From: Branchiostoma floridae
Taxonomy: Eukaryota; Chordata; Leptocardii; Amphioxiformes; Branchiostomatidae
DNA: 64,000 nt
Direction: 5' to 3'
Assembly: GCF_000003815.2 (NCBI RefSeq)
Contig: NW_023365764.1
Coordinates: 43,967-107,966 of the forward strand
Shown: positions 12,093-24,287 of the stretch, one piece after another
Numbering within the stretch: the first letter of the stretch is position 1
Layout of the letters: each line of letters opens with the position of its first letter
Made by a program: the position numbers and the translations under genes
Notes under the pieces: model-generated
What the model was told of the DNA's origin: nothing
What the model saw: the letters and a program-made list of their open reading frames with translations, nothing else
Databases searched by the model: none

Positions 12093-12291
12093 AGTTCACC
12101 TTTATCCGTTTGGTAACTTATATCCGTTTTTTTTTTAAACAGTGTATTTATCACGTCGACGGGCGGTTTCAAATTGTAATTTTTCAAACAGTGTCTAGTT
12201 TGAAACCACTATTCGTCGACCGTTAATGTCCCTTAGCCGGTCGGTTTCTAGATACAACGGAAATAAGTTACCCTTCGAATAAAGGTGAACT
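12093..12291. mobile_element. AGTTCACC-family MITE, copy A
   Basis: The ends AGTTCACCTTTATCCG and CGAATAAAGGTGAACT are inverted repeats. The core contains GTCGACGGGCGGTTTCAAA and an inverted partner. Related copies are at 17892-18098 and 52272-52456. Confidence 0.75.
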
Positions 12292-12852
12292 TGCCTTACC
12301 TTTTCGAGATAACACACATATGCTATGAAGTAAGTTCGCACCTGTGTTACCGTGATGTGGTCTGCCGTCCTACGCCAGGTTAAAAACTCAGGTAATTTCG
12401 GCGTCTGCTATGACGGTCTTTGCATGCTAATTACGTACTTGCTAATATATGCTAATACAAACTAGGCACATGTGCATATGCTAAAACATAAGCATATGCT
12501 AAAACAGTGCACACACTCATACATGCAAATAGATCTCGCTTGTTGTTCTTGTTTTTACAAGTCCGGGGAATCTGCGTCGATGTTGTTGTTGTTGTTTTTT
12601 CATTATCAAACTTGTCAATCTTGCAAAAGTCGATATTTTTTTTCATTTTACCTATGTTCTTTAGAAAATATAAGATTTTTTTTTTAAATAAAATTAACCT
12701 CTTTATGGTATACCGTATTGGATAGGCTTTGATATAATAACGCATCTGATCTTCTTGAACATTGTAGGTCTTTCACTGTAGAAGAAAATATTATGTTTCG
12801 TAAGCTTATTATTACGTAGAAGGTGGTATCCTACAACTATCTTAGAAAAAGG

Positions 12853-12945
12853 GGTGTCTGTTTGGCGCAACGGCTAGAGCGTTGAAATCAGAATCAGTAG
12901 GTCCTGAGTTCGATACTCGCCATGCACCTGCCCCCATGACGGTGG
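12853..12945 (+). mobile_element. tRNA-derived SINE head (truncated)
   Basis: TTTGGCGCAACGGCTAGAGC is box A-like and 'CCTGAGTTCGATACTCGCC' is box B-like, the same layout as the SINE at 4250-4432. The body is missing or unrecognisable after about 12945. Confidence 0.5.
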
Positions 12946-12983
12946 AGTGACGCCTATGGTTTTCTATTGCGGTCAAAATTCAA

Positions 12984-13125
12984 CTACGGCGTACTTCAGC
13001 CAACTACGCCGTACTTACGCTTACTACAACGTAGCTCACAGAAGTGGGTCCGATACGACTTAACTTCCAGAAGTACGCCGTAGTTGCCGGCAGTATACGG
13101 CCTGACTGAAGTACGCCGTATGTGG
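12984..13125. repeat. Cluster of inverted TACGGCGTACTT motifs
   Basis: CTACGGCGTACTTCAGCC, CTACGCCGTACTTACGC, GAAGTACGCCGTAGTTG and GAAGTACGCCGTATGTGG occur in both orientations within about 140 bp, so several alternative hairpins can form. It is probably a small palindromic repeat element. Confidence 0.5.
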
Positions 13126-14164
13126 TTTTCTATCCCGGACAAAACTCAAGCATTTACAGTAATCCGAACTACGTATTTTCAGCCACACTGCGGCATAGTT
13201 GGACTACGACGTCTTACCCCTCCGATATGTAGATCACCTTGACACATGAGGTTATTGTATTCTCTGTCTGAATACGCTACACTGAGAACAAGATAAAGAC
13301 CAAAAAAGTCCTAGCTCAACCGTTTCCATAGCCTTCTTAGCGAAGGCAATAACCGAAAATATACGCTTCTTGGCGAAGGCAAAAATGCGGAATGATATTT
13401 GTTATATGAATATGTTACTTACAAAAAACAATCGCAGATCCACGCAATACTTCTGAATTCTTGTGTGTTTTACATACGGCTGTATAAAGAAAATGTACAT
13501 ACCCTTTTGTGTGGACTTGTTAAAGAAAAAGAATCAAACCACCCAAGCGATAGAATGTCTGGATTGAAATGAAGTACATATACACTCGAGCCTCAGGGTG
13601 GATCATAGAACAATATGTACCACAACTCGTCCAACCACAAAAGTAGCCTTAGTCCCCGCTCCTATGTCCTGTTAAGGAGGACATCACAGTAGGCACCCCT
13701 TCCAAGAAAGCTACCCCATACAAGGGGCAAAAGAAGTGGCTTCTACATGTAATTATCCCGACCTTGCCCTATAATTAGTGCGGCCTCGGACCATTAAAAA
13801 TCTGCTTGAAGAACATAGCTTTATCTTATAAATCTCAGGATGGAGTTCTTAACATTTAGTGCATGTCTACAATGTTTTTATTCAATAGACATTGAAGTTA
13901 CACCTGTGGCTGTTCCGACAGGTTTGAAGCTTGACTGTCACTAAAAAAAAACCTTAAAATCTCTCAACCTAACATCTGCTTGGGGACAGCATTCGAATTC
14001 CTGTTTCAGTGTTTCCAAGGAGCTTTTAGAAATGTAAAGCGTAATCAGCCATCCTGAATTTAGCGTAAATCGTTGTCAGGATCCCCCATACAGACCCTCT
14101 TCAAAACAACTTGGTTTCTCCCCACATGTACAGTTCGCTGTCTTACGACTGAAAACTCTCAAAG
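13126..14164. other. Upstream region of the decarboxylase gene
   Basis: No other gene is visible. A repeat-like end (CTTCTTGGCGAAGGCA near 13365) resembles the terminal motif of the TACCTTTGCCA element family. The promoter of the plus-strand decarboxylase should lie here, but I see no clear TATA box. Confidence 0.4.
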
Positions 14165-17100
14165 ATGTCAGAGAAGAAGCCTCCCCGTTCGCCTATGGAC
14201 CACGACGAGTTCCGTAGAATCGGGAAAGAGACGGTAGACTACATCGCAGACTACCTGGAGACCGTGCAGAGTCGGGCGGTGTACCCGGGGGTTCAGCCCG
14301 GCTACCTCCGCCAGCTCATCCCGGCAGAGGCGCCGCAGGACCCCGAGGATTGGGAAGAGGTGTTCGCGGACGTGGATAGGGTTATCATGCCCGGAGTAAG
14401 TACAGATATAGGGCATTATGTAGATTCTAGAGGAATGGCCAATATTTTTCATGCGGTTCTGATACAGTAGCTAGTAGATGCATTTTGCTTTTTGGGCACG
14501 GGCAGACTCCTGTGAGAATTTGCTCTTGTGCAATTTACGCCAGCATAGATAAAGTTCTCAAAATGGTAAGAAGTGATGATTGATGTCAAAGTGTTGGTAA
14601 ATTTCTCATAAAGATACTGGTGAAAACCGCACGAGCTTGCCATCTATAAAGAAGCCGAGGCAAGTCTGAGAGTGCGGACATGCTAGTGCGTTCCTGTCCG
14701 TTGACAGCGGAGCACAGTCGGTGGCGTGTGACCAAATTCTCACAGGCCTAGGGTCTTACCCAATTGGGGTAACGTTATTTTTAAGTCAAGACAATCTTTA
14801 TGTAGAGGGAATGCATAGCATTTTGGTCCCGTTTTTGTGACATACTTCATAGCAAGCTGTTAGCAGATTATCACGCCTTTTTTGTTGTTTCCCGTGTATT
14901 CTGCTACCTTGCAATATTTAAAATAAGAAGTCTATTACGAGATCAAAGGGTTTAGCCCAGTTTAAACTTCTAATATTAGCTTGAAGATTAAAAAAAAACA
15001 CCAACTAATAAAAGTCATAACTTTTATCAACGCTCAACAAAAAATAATTTCCCTAAAGTAAAATACCAAAAAACATTCAAATTGAAATGTTCAAAGATAA
15101 TATACGATGATAAAGTTAAACAGCCTCATTACTCATTTGGATACCTACTGGCTGGCAAAATACACCAGATGATCATTATAAAGCTATTACATCAATCAGT
15201 TTTATATCCAAATGTATTTTCACAATGACATCGATCGCCAAGGAAATTCTAATACGTTCCTACCTCTTTCCGCTCAAAATATGTCCGGAACTGATGAATA
15301 GACGTCGTTCACTCTTTCTGTACAGTCGCCGTCCGTTCTAAGAAAAATCGTTTCATACGGACAGACTTTATAGTCGAATTTCGGAAGTAATCAGGCTCAT
15401 TACAAGTTTGTAGGTTTTTGCAGTCTCATCGTGCTGAAGTATGCAGTTTCCGGTCATTGCCCTGTACATGTGCGCTTTGAAACAAGATGATATGTGATGA
15501 CTAACTGGCGTTTGAGAAAACATCTCGTGATGAAAGAGACCCACTGTTGATTTAAAACACATGTGGGATCGATCTAAGACATGTTTTATAATGCCAACGC
15601 TCACCACGTATCGTCTTTTGTGAGGGTTCCAGTGTACGGAAGTTATTTAACTAGTTTGGTAGTAGCGACACCAGTGTGGTAATATCTTGAGTGTAGTTGC
15701 CAACTTGGCAAGTGATACTAGTATTCCCCAAGCAGAGGTTTAGTTGCGGGGTACTAAAACCATGTTTTGAAGGAAAGCCCTGCCCTGGCGCGTTTTGAGG
15801 CAAAAGTGAGGGGAGCGAGCCGGTAAAAATCTCAGCCACTACTCACTCACTCACTCACTCACTCACTCACTCACTCACTCACTCACTCACTCACTCACCC
15901 GCCTACCCACCCAACCAACCACCCACCACCTGCCCACTCACTCACTCACTCACTCACTCACTCACTCACTCACTCACTCACTCACTCGCCTGCCCACCAA
16001 CTCACTCACTCACTCACTCACTCACTCACTCACTCACTCACAATGCTCATGACGAGTCCCCACTTCTTCCTTCCCTACATATATCATACAGAGGATGTCA
16101 GTGACCGATCGGATCATGACCAGTTCGCTTTTCCACAAGACGTGATACAATGTTGACCTAAGACATTGATCCAAGTCTTATGTTGGCGGCGAATCAAGAT
16201 ATACGAAGACACGCTGCATGTTTTGGTTCGGAATAGTCTCACCAAAGACATCTTGTTTACGGTGAAATAGCTGCATGCATTTTTATTGCCAAGTTAATTG
16301 TTCTTTGTATTTGACATTTGAAATAATTTATTCACTTTAGATTACCAAATTGTCTATATCTCAAAAGAAGATTTTAAAACAAAGTCTATCCCGTAAGTTT
16401 TTTTTATTGATAGTACCAATCCATTATGCTAAAATGAAGTATCAGAAATGTATTTATGGTCCAAAAATGATTTAGATAACGTCAATACCAACAAGCACAA
16501 ACTTCCGCAAAATTGCGAGCAATTCTCTTTTAAAAGCACGAAAGATATACGTATTAAATATCATGTTGCAATTGCATACAGGGGGAATAAACGGCACAAT
16601 AGGTTATATAATTCTGTATGATCGCCAAAAATTTCTCTGTCTTAGGTCATTCACTATGAGGTCTTTAAATATTTTATAGGTGATGCCTACGTGTTAGCTT
16701 GTACGAAACAGCTGGGAAGGTTTAGAGAAAGTTTGCATCCTCATGCTGAGGTCAACGTACGTCCGGTCAATGTTAATGGCGGTCATTGCCAAGGACGCTG
16801 TCCTCCAAACAAGGTGCTAAAAAAGGAAACTTGACCGGGAGTTTGTTGCAGCCAGTTTCGGGAAGGTCCCAGTGAGAACAACAACGCCAACTGCTAACAT
16901 TACAGAATGAGTTTGCCAGAATTTCTTTAAAGCTTTCCAGCTGTATTGAGCCACAAGCCGTGTTACGTACAGGCTAACCCGTAAGCCCTAACCATCGAAT
17001 ATCTAACGGCCTAAAGTAAGATGGCTTAAGTTAGGGACTTCTTAGACAATCATACCATACACATTGACTTATTGTGCTGTTTGTTCCACTTGTACAAATA

Positions 17101-20100
17101 TAGTTCTAGTGTATGGTCCTTTGTGTTTCTTTTCCTTAGCCCTATATGACTAATAGTAAAGGGCTTTCGAATACCTGATGTTTCGAGGTCAGCGTCCTAG
17201 GATTTGACCGGACGTTGACCTCAGTATGAGGATGCAGAATTTCTCTAAACCACTCCAGCTGTTTCAAGCCACAAGCCGTGTTACGAACTTGAAAGCTTAC
17301 ACTTAAGCCTTAACTTTATTAGCACATTTAAAGACCTTATGTTAGGCATAAGTTAGGACCGCTTTGGCGATCACACACTTTGAGCTACTATACTTTATTC
17401 CACTTGTACAGATATGTATGGTACTAGTATTTCGTCCTTTGTTCTATGCGATTTCTTAATGATCTCTCACCACTAAACGATATTTTTTTTGCTCCCCCTC
17501 TACTTTACAGGTGACCCATTGGCACAGTCCAGACTTCCACGCGTACTTCGCACCAGGAAACTCCTACCCGTCCCAGCTGGGAGACATGCTGTCTAACGCA
17601 CTGGGCTGTGTGGGCTTCTCTTGGGTAAGGCTAATCTCCAAGCAGACCCTTCAATGGCATAAGGTAGTACCAAACTGGCCAAGGAGTATAGTCAGCCAAA
17701 AGGGTCCATTTGCCTTGCCCGGTAACGAAACACACTCCTAAGCCGGCTTCACTCCTCTGCCAGCTTTTGATACTGCCTCATGCTACCGTAGGATCTGCTT
17801 GGAGATTAGGGTAAGGCGTGTTCGTTGTAACTTTGTCAGGAATAACATTCAGTCTCGCAAACTCTGGAATACACCAGCCATTAGTAACGCTAGTTCACCT
17901 TTATCCGTGAAGTAACCTTTATCCGTTGTATATACCATCGGAAAATTTAGGTATATCAAGTTGACAGACGGCTGCATCAGACTGGAATGCTAGTTGAAAA
18001 TATTGCAATTTGAATCCAACGTCCGTCGACTAGATATCCTTTGATACCTCGTTTTAGAAAACAACGGATGTAGGTCACCATGTGGATAAAGGTGAACTAC
18101 CGTTATATTAGACATCCAGGAAATACGATGCCACGCAAAATAACAATTACTCAAGCAACTGGATATGAACTTTGAAACAGTCAGATGTTTAGGTAGCATT
18201 CGCTATTTTTTGTCAGTGACTGGAGGATTTGTAGGAGTCTGTGCAACCAAGATATTTAACCAAAAACTAAGAGTTGGCGACACTGTTCCTAACACTAGGA
18301 GGATGCTTTATTCTGCTTTGTCTATCAGCAGATGTCTCTCCGTATGATTTTAGTTCTTCTCTTCTTAGCTTTCTTACCCATGTGTTAGAATTAGTTTATG
18401 TCACGTGTTAGTGTAATCCTAAATAGCACCACATGTTACAATTACAGAAACTCATTGATATAAGTAATGGCGACCAACATGTTCCATAGGCCGCCAGTCC
18501 GGCATGTACCGAGCTGGAGACGGTCGTTCTGGACTGGCTGGGGAAGATGCTGCACCTGCCGGAGCACCTGCTGGCCGGGACCGCTGGGGCAGGTGGAGGA
18601 GTCATACAGGTGAGGGGACGAATAAAGCAATATCGTATCGTGATTCAAGTGTATTAAATATCGTAAGTCTAAATTACATTCATCTTGTCTCTTCTTTTTC
18701 TCTCCTCCTTCTATATCTCTCTTTTCTTCTCCCTCCTCTATACTCCCTCCCAATGTCTTCTCTTCCCCCTTTCTCCCTCCCTCTCTCTGTCCGTCTATAT
18801 ATATCTCGTTTCTCCTTTCCCTCTTTCTACCTCCCTATGTATTGTCTCTCTCTCCTATCTCTCCCTGCCTGTCACCCTCTCTAGGCACCTCCCTCTTCCC
18901 TTCCCTCTCTCCCCCTCTTGTCCCTCCCTCCCTATCTATTGTCTCTTCCTCCATCTCTCTCCCTCTCTTCTCTCTCACTCCCAAACTCTTGCCTTTTCCT
19001 TCACTTTATCCACCTATGTCCTTCTCTCCCCTCTAGCTCTCCTTCCCCCTCTATTCTTTTTCTTACCCTCTCTTCCTCTCCCTTCCCCCTCCCTATTTCC
19101 CTCCCTCCACTCATTCCCAGCCCCTTCTCTACCCTTCTCTCTATCTCTCTCTTTCCTTTTCTTAGAAGTTAGATTTCATACCATGTTGAAGTTTAGATGT
19201 CATACCTTGTTTCCTTTCCAGGGCACAGCAAGTGAAGCCATCCTTGTAGCGCTGCTATCAGCCCGAACCAAAGTCATCCGGCGGGAAAAAGAGGCCGACC
19301 CGGAGTCGTCTGATCATGACGTCATGAAGAAGTTGGTGGCCTACAGCTCTGATCAGGTAGAGGCCGATATAAAAGTTATTTCTATTCGTCGGTACCTTTT
19401 GTACTGTGTGATAACGTCGTCATATTCATATTGTGAGATATGAATACTACTTACAGCGCTTGATAAACACCGCCTTACCAGTTGTTACCATACATTGTAT
19501 CATTTTCAATTGTCGTTCAATAAAGTTCTTCATAGTTCTTCTGTCTTGATCATGAATAGATATGAGGTAGCGATTTTTATACACACGTGAAATTGAAAGT
19601 TCAACGAAACCAAATTTATTTGATCGACAATCAAAGACTAGAGGGCTCAAACTTTAATAGGTCAGGCCTTCCTGACTGCAAGAGCTATATACCAGCCTAA
19701 AATCCAAAATCGTTACCATGATACTTTGTTCAGATCGATTGACCCCAAACTGGAAGTTCCAATACCATAAAAAAATGGTTGGGGGCCATATATCTAAACA
19801 TCTCGATATTTCATCAAGACCTACTCACGTACCAAACATGAAATCAATCCATCAAGGCATTTTGACAGATGCGTACGGACAAATACGCAAAGGCCGTCAA
19901 AACATAACCTTCTTGGTGAGGGTAAGTATGTGTTCAGATGGTTTCCTGGGTTCAATATATTTCAACCAACAAAATGTCCAAGTGAATGTACTGGTACTGT
20001 ATAAGTTCACCAGTCTAAAACGCCCCCTAGCGTAATTGTACCGCCCTCCACAGGCCCACTCGTGTGTTGATAAGGCCGCCATGATCGCTGCAATCAAACT

Positions 20101-23100
20101 GAGGAAACTGCCGACAGACTCGGACTTCTCCCTCAGAGGGACAACTCTGTCTGCCGCTATGGAAGAAGACAGGGCTAACGGACTCATACCGTTCTTTGTA
20201 AGTGACATTAAACTGCTTGAAAGTGTTTCCTTACATATGGCCATCATGTAACGATTGTCATGATTGGTAATTTGTCCTGCATTTGATGATATCAATTTTC
20301 CAACCACATGCCTCTACATTCGTTTCAAAAACAGATAGAATGATAATGTGTAGTTTATTGAAAGTCACTACAATTCTTCGTCATCTCAAGTTTCTTTCCT
20401 GTTCTTTGATGTGTTCACCGTATGTGTTTGTAAACAAAGTACTTCATTCTTTATTTCCCCAGTGTTGTGCAACTCTTGGAACTACGCCATCGTGTGCTTT
20501 CGACAAGTTGTTGGAGATTGGACCTGTCTGTAAGTGGCTCTTGATTTCTTCCTCCACGTATACATCTTCTCAATTTCAAGACGATAATTCATACAAAATG
20601 TTATGGCGTCAAAATGCCGGAATAAAAAAAAAAGGCACGCCTATTTTGACAAAATTCCATTTCCCTCCCTAATGCTCTAATCTTTGCTGTTCTAATCCCC
20701 AGGTTGTGAAGAGAACATGTGGCTGCATATAGACGCGGCATACGCAGGCAGTGCCTTCATCTGTCCGGAGTACAGACCGCTGTTAGATGGAGTGGAGGTA
20801 TGGGGATGTGGTACACTAAAGGCTTATTTCCCAATTCTCAACCAGAGGCTCGACCGGAAGCTTTCGGAAACGAAAAATATGATACAAATTGCAACAAAAG
20901 ACACAGAACATAAAAGAGATAGTCTTGAGCATAATTTGTATATATTCCTTGATAGACAATTTTATTTTTCGTTTCCGCAAACATCCCAGACGTGGCCAGG
21001 TTTGGAAATGGGACCTAGGCCTAACGGGGGACCTTGTATGTGTCAGTTAATGATGAACTTTTATGTGGAGACTTTACGTTTTACTTTATTGTTTTTCAAC
21101 AGAACATTACAGCTCAGGTCATTGACCTGTATTTTTTTCCACTTAAGCCTTGAAAACAATTAACAGTGACATAACATTTAACAGTAACAAAAACGTCACA
21201 TTATAACAACATCAAAACAGATAAAACAATCACACGTAACAGAAAATACACAACAGCTTCGAAGTATAAAACACGATTTGAGTTGAAGACTCTCTGTTAC
21301 AGCTTATCACTTCAGAGCCACCATGGCCAGTAAAAGAAAATTTCGCCAAATTTAAGCTGCATTGTATCTGTTCGGTTTCGTTGTTTATTTTAATAAAGTA
21401 TTAAAGAATACAGTTTATAATGATAACCGTGTCTTGTAAAACCGAATTTGTAATGTGGGTTTCTCTCTGATCAGTTTGCAGACTCCTTCAACCTAAACCC
21501 GCACAAGTGGCTGAGAGTCAACTTCGACTGTTCTACTATGTGGTAAGTCACTTAAATCTACCAGACTGGCGCGCGTAGTTCTAAGGTTTATAAACGTACA
21601 GGAAGTTGCATTTAGATACATCATCGCTGAGGAGGAACAGTGGAGATACTTCGTAAACCTATAGCTATTGTATGGCACATTACTACTTTATTGATGTATA
21701 ATGTCCTGAACCCATTATACCTTTAGGGTGAAAAACCGGGCGGATGTTGTGGACGCTTTCGACGTTGACCCGCTATACCTCCGGCATGATAACCAAGGTA
21801 CTGAAAGTATTTCAGTTGGAACATGGTCCATTTCTTTATGACGCAGTTTCCTTCTGAATTTTCTGAACATCAGTCTTGCCCCTTCGGTAATGATGAATTC
21901 TTTTTTTTAGCAATGACTTGAATTTTAATTGTACACCTTATTAAATGCTTTCTTTTAGTTCCCCTTTCAACTACAATGTTACACATCGCTCAACTTGGAA
22001 GTTAATTTGTTATGGTAGAAGTCATTCTAGATCAAAGTGGAACTAATTTCCAACTCAGAAATTGGGCTTACCCAATTTTTCAACTGTCAAACTCCTCTCC
22101 TTGTCAAGGAATGAGCAATCGACTGCTTCTGTGACCTAACTTAATGCAGGTAGAACACATAAGTTTCAGAAAGTCTATGGCGCCCTCCGTTTCTGTTAAG
22201 GGATGGTTGTAACGCCGCCCTTATGTAGATTGCGTCTTCTATTCCTCTTGCAAATAAGTTATAAGCTGCTATTTTTTCTTCTTCCAGGTCTAGTGACCGA
22301 TTACAGGGTAAGTATACGTAATGCATGGACTAAATAGCACAACCATACAGTATTCATAGTTTGATTCTCACCCATGTGTACAAAAAAGAACGTCTTATGA
22401 TAAATAATTTATAATTTATAAATAAAAAACATTTATGAAGATTAGACATCAAGGTTAACAATATTAAGATATAATTCAAACTCTACAACTAGATAAAACG
22501 TAGAAATTTACTTCCGGACGTTTCGAGTGACATACGCCACTCTTCCTCGGCTAGAATTAACAATTTAGAAACAATTCAATACAAGTACATTCAACAAATG
22601 TCACTCATATGTAAATCATGTTTTAGGTTCTTATGGTAGGACAGTACTATAGGAAAAGTTATGAAAAAGTATTCTTTTTTTTCACTATTCTTTTGTAACA
22701 CTAAGTCATTACATGGCTCGGCGCAAGTAGTGTTAAGAAACTACAAGTTCTCAAAGCTGACATTATAGCTGCTAGCTAAGTATGTTGAAGGAAACTGTGT
22801 TCTTTTTGACCTTCTTGATCAGCACTGGCAGATACCTCTCGGACGGCGCTTTCGTTCTCTGAAGTTGTGGTTCGTTCTGCGAATGTTCGGAGTCAAGGGT
22901 CTACAACAGTATATCAGAAAGGTACATGTATTTCTTCTTTCACAGTTATATGTGTATAAACAAATGTGTGACTATTGCAAACGTTGTTACCTCTAGAATA
23001 ATGAATGCCTACAATTGATTGTTGAGGGTGTCCTAATAAAAACATTGTTATTATGCAATTAAGGCTGTTGTAACCAATTATTTCTTGTAGTAGGTTGTTT

Positions 23101-24267
23101 CGTGACTCTAATGATCTTTATCGCAAGGACAAATTGCATTTCAAATTCATCACATAATGTTTTTGTCCATGTTCCTGAAAGTTATATACATAGGTGATAT
23201 GACATCAACTCTTATATTTGCCACCGGGTACTATAATACCGTCACATAAAAAAAGTGTTATAGAGGCCTTCTCAAGATTGTATTGAACACCTAAATGTCT
23301 GAAGTTTATATACCTCATGATTACCTATGCTACATTTGCAAATCTCTTTAAATATTATTGAATTCATGTATTTTTCTCATGTGTGGTATTTTGTCATCCA
23401 GTGGAATCATGAGAGTTGATGTTATCATCTATCGGATGACTTGCGAATGTTTGTTTTACACATGTCAACATGTCATATTACGATCTATCCTCCTGCAGCA
23501 CGTGAGTCTCGCGAAGGAATTTGAATCGCTTGTTCTGAGTGATGACCGGTTTGAGGTCAGCGCCAAGGTTGTGATGGGGCTGGTGTGCTTCCGACTGAAG
23601 GTAGTACCGGACATATTCCGTACTTCGATGTATTGGGAAAATCTTCCAACATTCGATTTCTTAAGCATATTTTGAGTCAGTGTAGCTTGCCCAAGATTGA
23701 TGTTTCTAGCTTAGGAGAAGAGATGACAGTGAACGTCTGTTCAGTGCCCACAGTGGTCCACGTAGAATTGCACTGAACAGGCTCGTATTGAAAGAAAGGT
23801 AACACGTAAAAGTAGCATACATCGAAGAAGAAAATGTAGAAATGTGATGAAATTGGAAGAAAAGATTCTTTGTCCATAAAAGCCAAAGGTAGCAGACGAT
23901 AATGCAATTTTTAAAAGGACTCTGCAATTGCCTACTCCAAAACAATTCATTTCATTATTAATGTAAGAAATTATGCATATGACATGTGATATTATCTTAC
24001 CTATTATATTAATAAAGTAATGACTCATTAACATGGTGATCTGTATATTGTGTGTTTTAGGGTCCAAACACCCTGAGTGAAAGGCTGCTTCAGAAAATCA
24101 ACGAGACTAGAAAGATCTTCATGGTTCCTGCCAAGCTCCGTGACACCTACGTCATCAGATTTGCGATCTGTGCAGCGACAACTGAGTCATCAGATATTGT
24201 GCACGCGTGGAACGTCATCAGAGAACAGGCGGCGGAAGTTCTAGCCGGGGTTCAAAATGGCGTCTGA
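14165..24267 (+). CDS. DDC: Aromatic-L-amino-acid decarboxylase (DDC-like), complete
   Basis: Thirteen exons: 14165-14395, 17511-17624, 18490-18609, 19222-19356, 20054-20197, 20463-20529, 20703-20797, 21475-21542, 21727-21797, 22288-22307 (20 nt), 22823-22921, 23499-23600 and 24061-24267. They total 1,473 nt, 490 aa, with all phases compatible. It is a cytosolic group II PLP decarboxylase making amines such as dopamine or serotonin from aromatic amino acids. Visible landmarks: VTHWHSP near the N-terminus, [20 protein letters not shown], His202 stacking on PLP, Asp281 in HIDAAYAG, and Lys313 in NPHKW as Schiff-base lysine. All three sit exactly ten residues after the vertebrate DDC positions. 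NPHKW and the short C-terminus favour DDC over histidine decarboxylase. One departure is HSCVDKAA where HSSVERAG is usual. A MITE duplicated the exon-2 donor. Confidence 0.95.
15839..16041. repeat. (ACTC)n microsatellite in DDC intron 1
   Basis: About 200 bp of CACT tetranucleotide repeats in three blocks, interrupted by short CCACC/CCTGCC stretches. Likely length-polymorphic. Confidence 0.95.
16706..17265. repeat. Inverted repeat in DDC intron 1
   Basis: The left arm at 16706-16771 (GAAACAGCTGG...GGTTTAGAGAAA...GAGGTCAACGT...CCGGTCAA) is the reverse complement of 17198-17265 with few changes. Between them, 16918-16967 and 17236-17285 also form a direct repeat around CAAGCCGTGTTACG. It looks like a rearranged inverted-repeat transposon. 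Confidence 0.6.
17632..17808. mobile_element. TAATCTCC-family MITE inserted at the DDC exon-2 splice donor
   Basis: The 177-bp element starts TAATCTCCAAGCAGA and ends TCTGCTTGGAGATTA. It is flanked on both sides by GGGTAAGGC (17623-17631 and 17809-17817). This 9-bp target duplication contains the GTAAGG 5' splice site of exon 2, so the gene now has two copies of it. A related 174-bp copy lies at 49882-50055 with flanking GATATAGG. Target duplications of 8-9 bp would suit a hAT- or Mutator-type element. Confidence 0.85.
17892..18098. mobile_element. AGTTCACC-family MITE, copy B (DDC intron 2)
   Basis: Ends AGTTCACCTTTATCCG and GTGGATAAAGGTGAACT. The inner segments AACGGATGTAGGTCACC and GTAACCTTTATCCGTT also pair. 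Same family as 12093-12291 and 52272-52456. Confidence 0.75.
18690..19165 (+). repeat. Long polypyrimidine tract in DDC intron 3
   Basis: About 475 bases made almost only of C and T on the plus strand (TCTCCCTCCC-like strings), placed between exon 3 (ends 18609) and exon 4 (starts 19222). A long open frame of Ser/Leu/Pro runs through it only because such DNA lacks stop codons. Confidence 0.9.
20866..21010. repeat. Dispersed repeat, partner of 9340-9500
   Basis: Contains GGAAACGAAAAATATGATAC and, on the far side, TTTTTCGTTTCCGCAAAC, which are partly self-complementary. It lies in DDC intron 7, straight after exon 7. Confidence 0.5.
22145..22280 (-). mobile_element. Penelope-like retroelement relic (GIY-YIG C-terminal end)
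   Basis: The minus strand encodes [20 protein letters not shown] then [12 protein letters not shown], typical of the segment that follows the GIY-YIG nuclease in Penelope-like elements ('EAIYIR..PSLNRDGG'). Downstream on the same strand is GTTGAAAAATTGGGTAAGCC, a tail-like sequence. The rest is lost. It lies in DDC intron 9, a few bases before the 20-nt exon 10. Confidence 0.65.
22495..22555 (-). mobile_element. Penelope-like element tail (relic)
   Basis: On the minus strand, GCCGAGGAAGAGTGGCGTAT then GTCACTCGAAACGTCCG is the usual short hairpin plus CGAAACGTC tail of these elements. It lies in DDC intron 10. Confidence 0.5.
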
Positions 24268-24287
24268 GTATTGAGCCTAGAGTATTA

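Noticed and set aside
15839-16041. CRISPR-like array
   Set aside because: Simple ACTC microsatellite without unique spacers; likewise the 103-bp and 163-bp arrays have no spacers, and the genome is eukaryotic.
18685-19443. 252-codon open frame rich in Ser, Leu and Pro
   Set aside because: It arises from the polypyrimidine tract, which lacks stop codons; real DDC exon 4 (19222-19356) lies at its end and only happens to share the frame region.
14165-24267. Histidine decarboxylase identity
   Set aside because: The Schiff-base motif is NPHKW and there is no long C-terminal extension, both favouring the DDC branch; substrate preference is still unproven.
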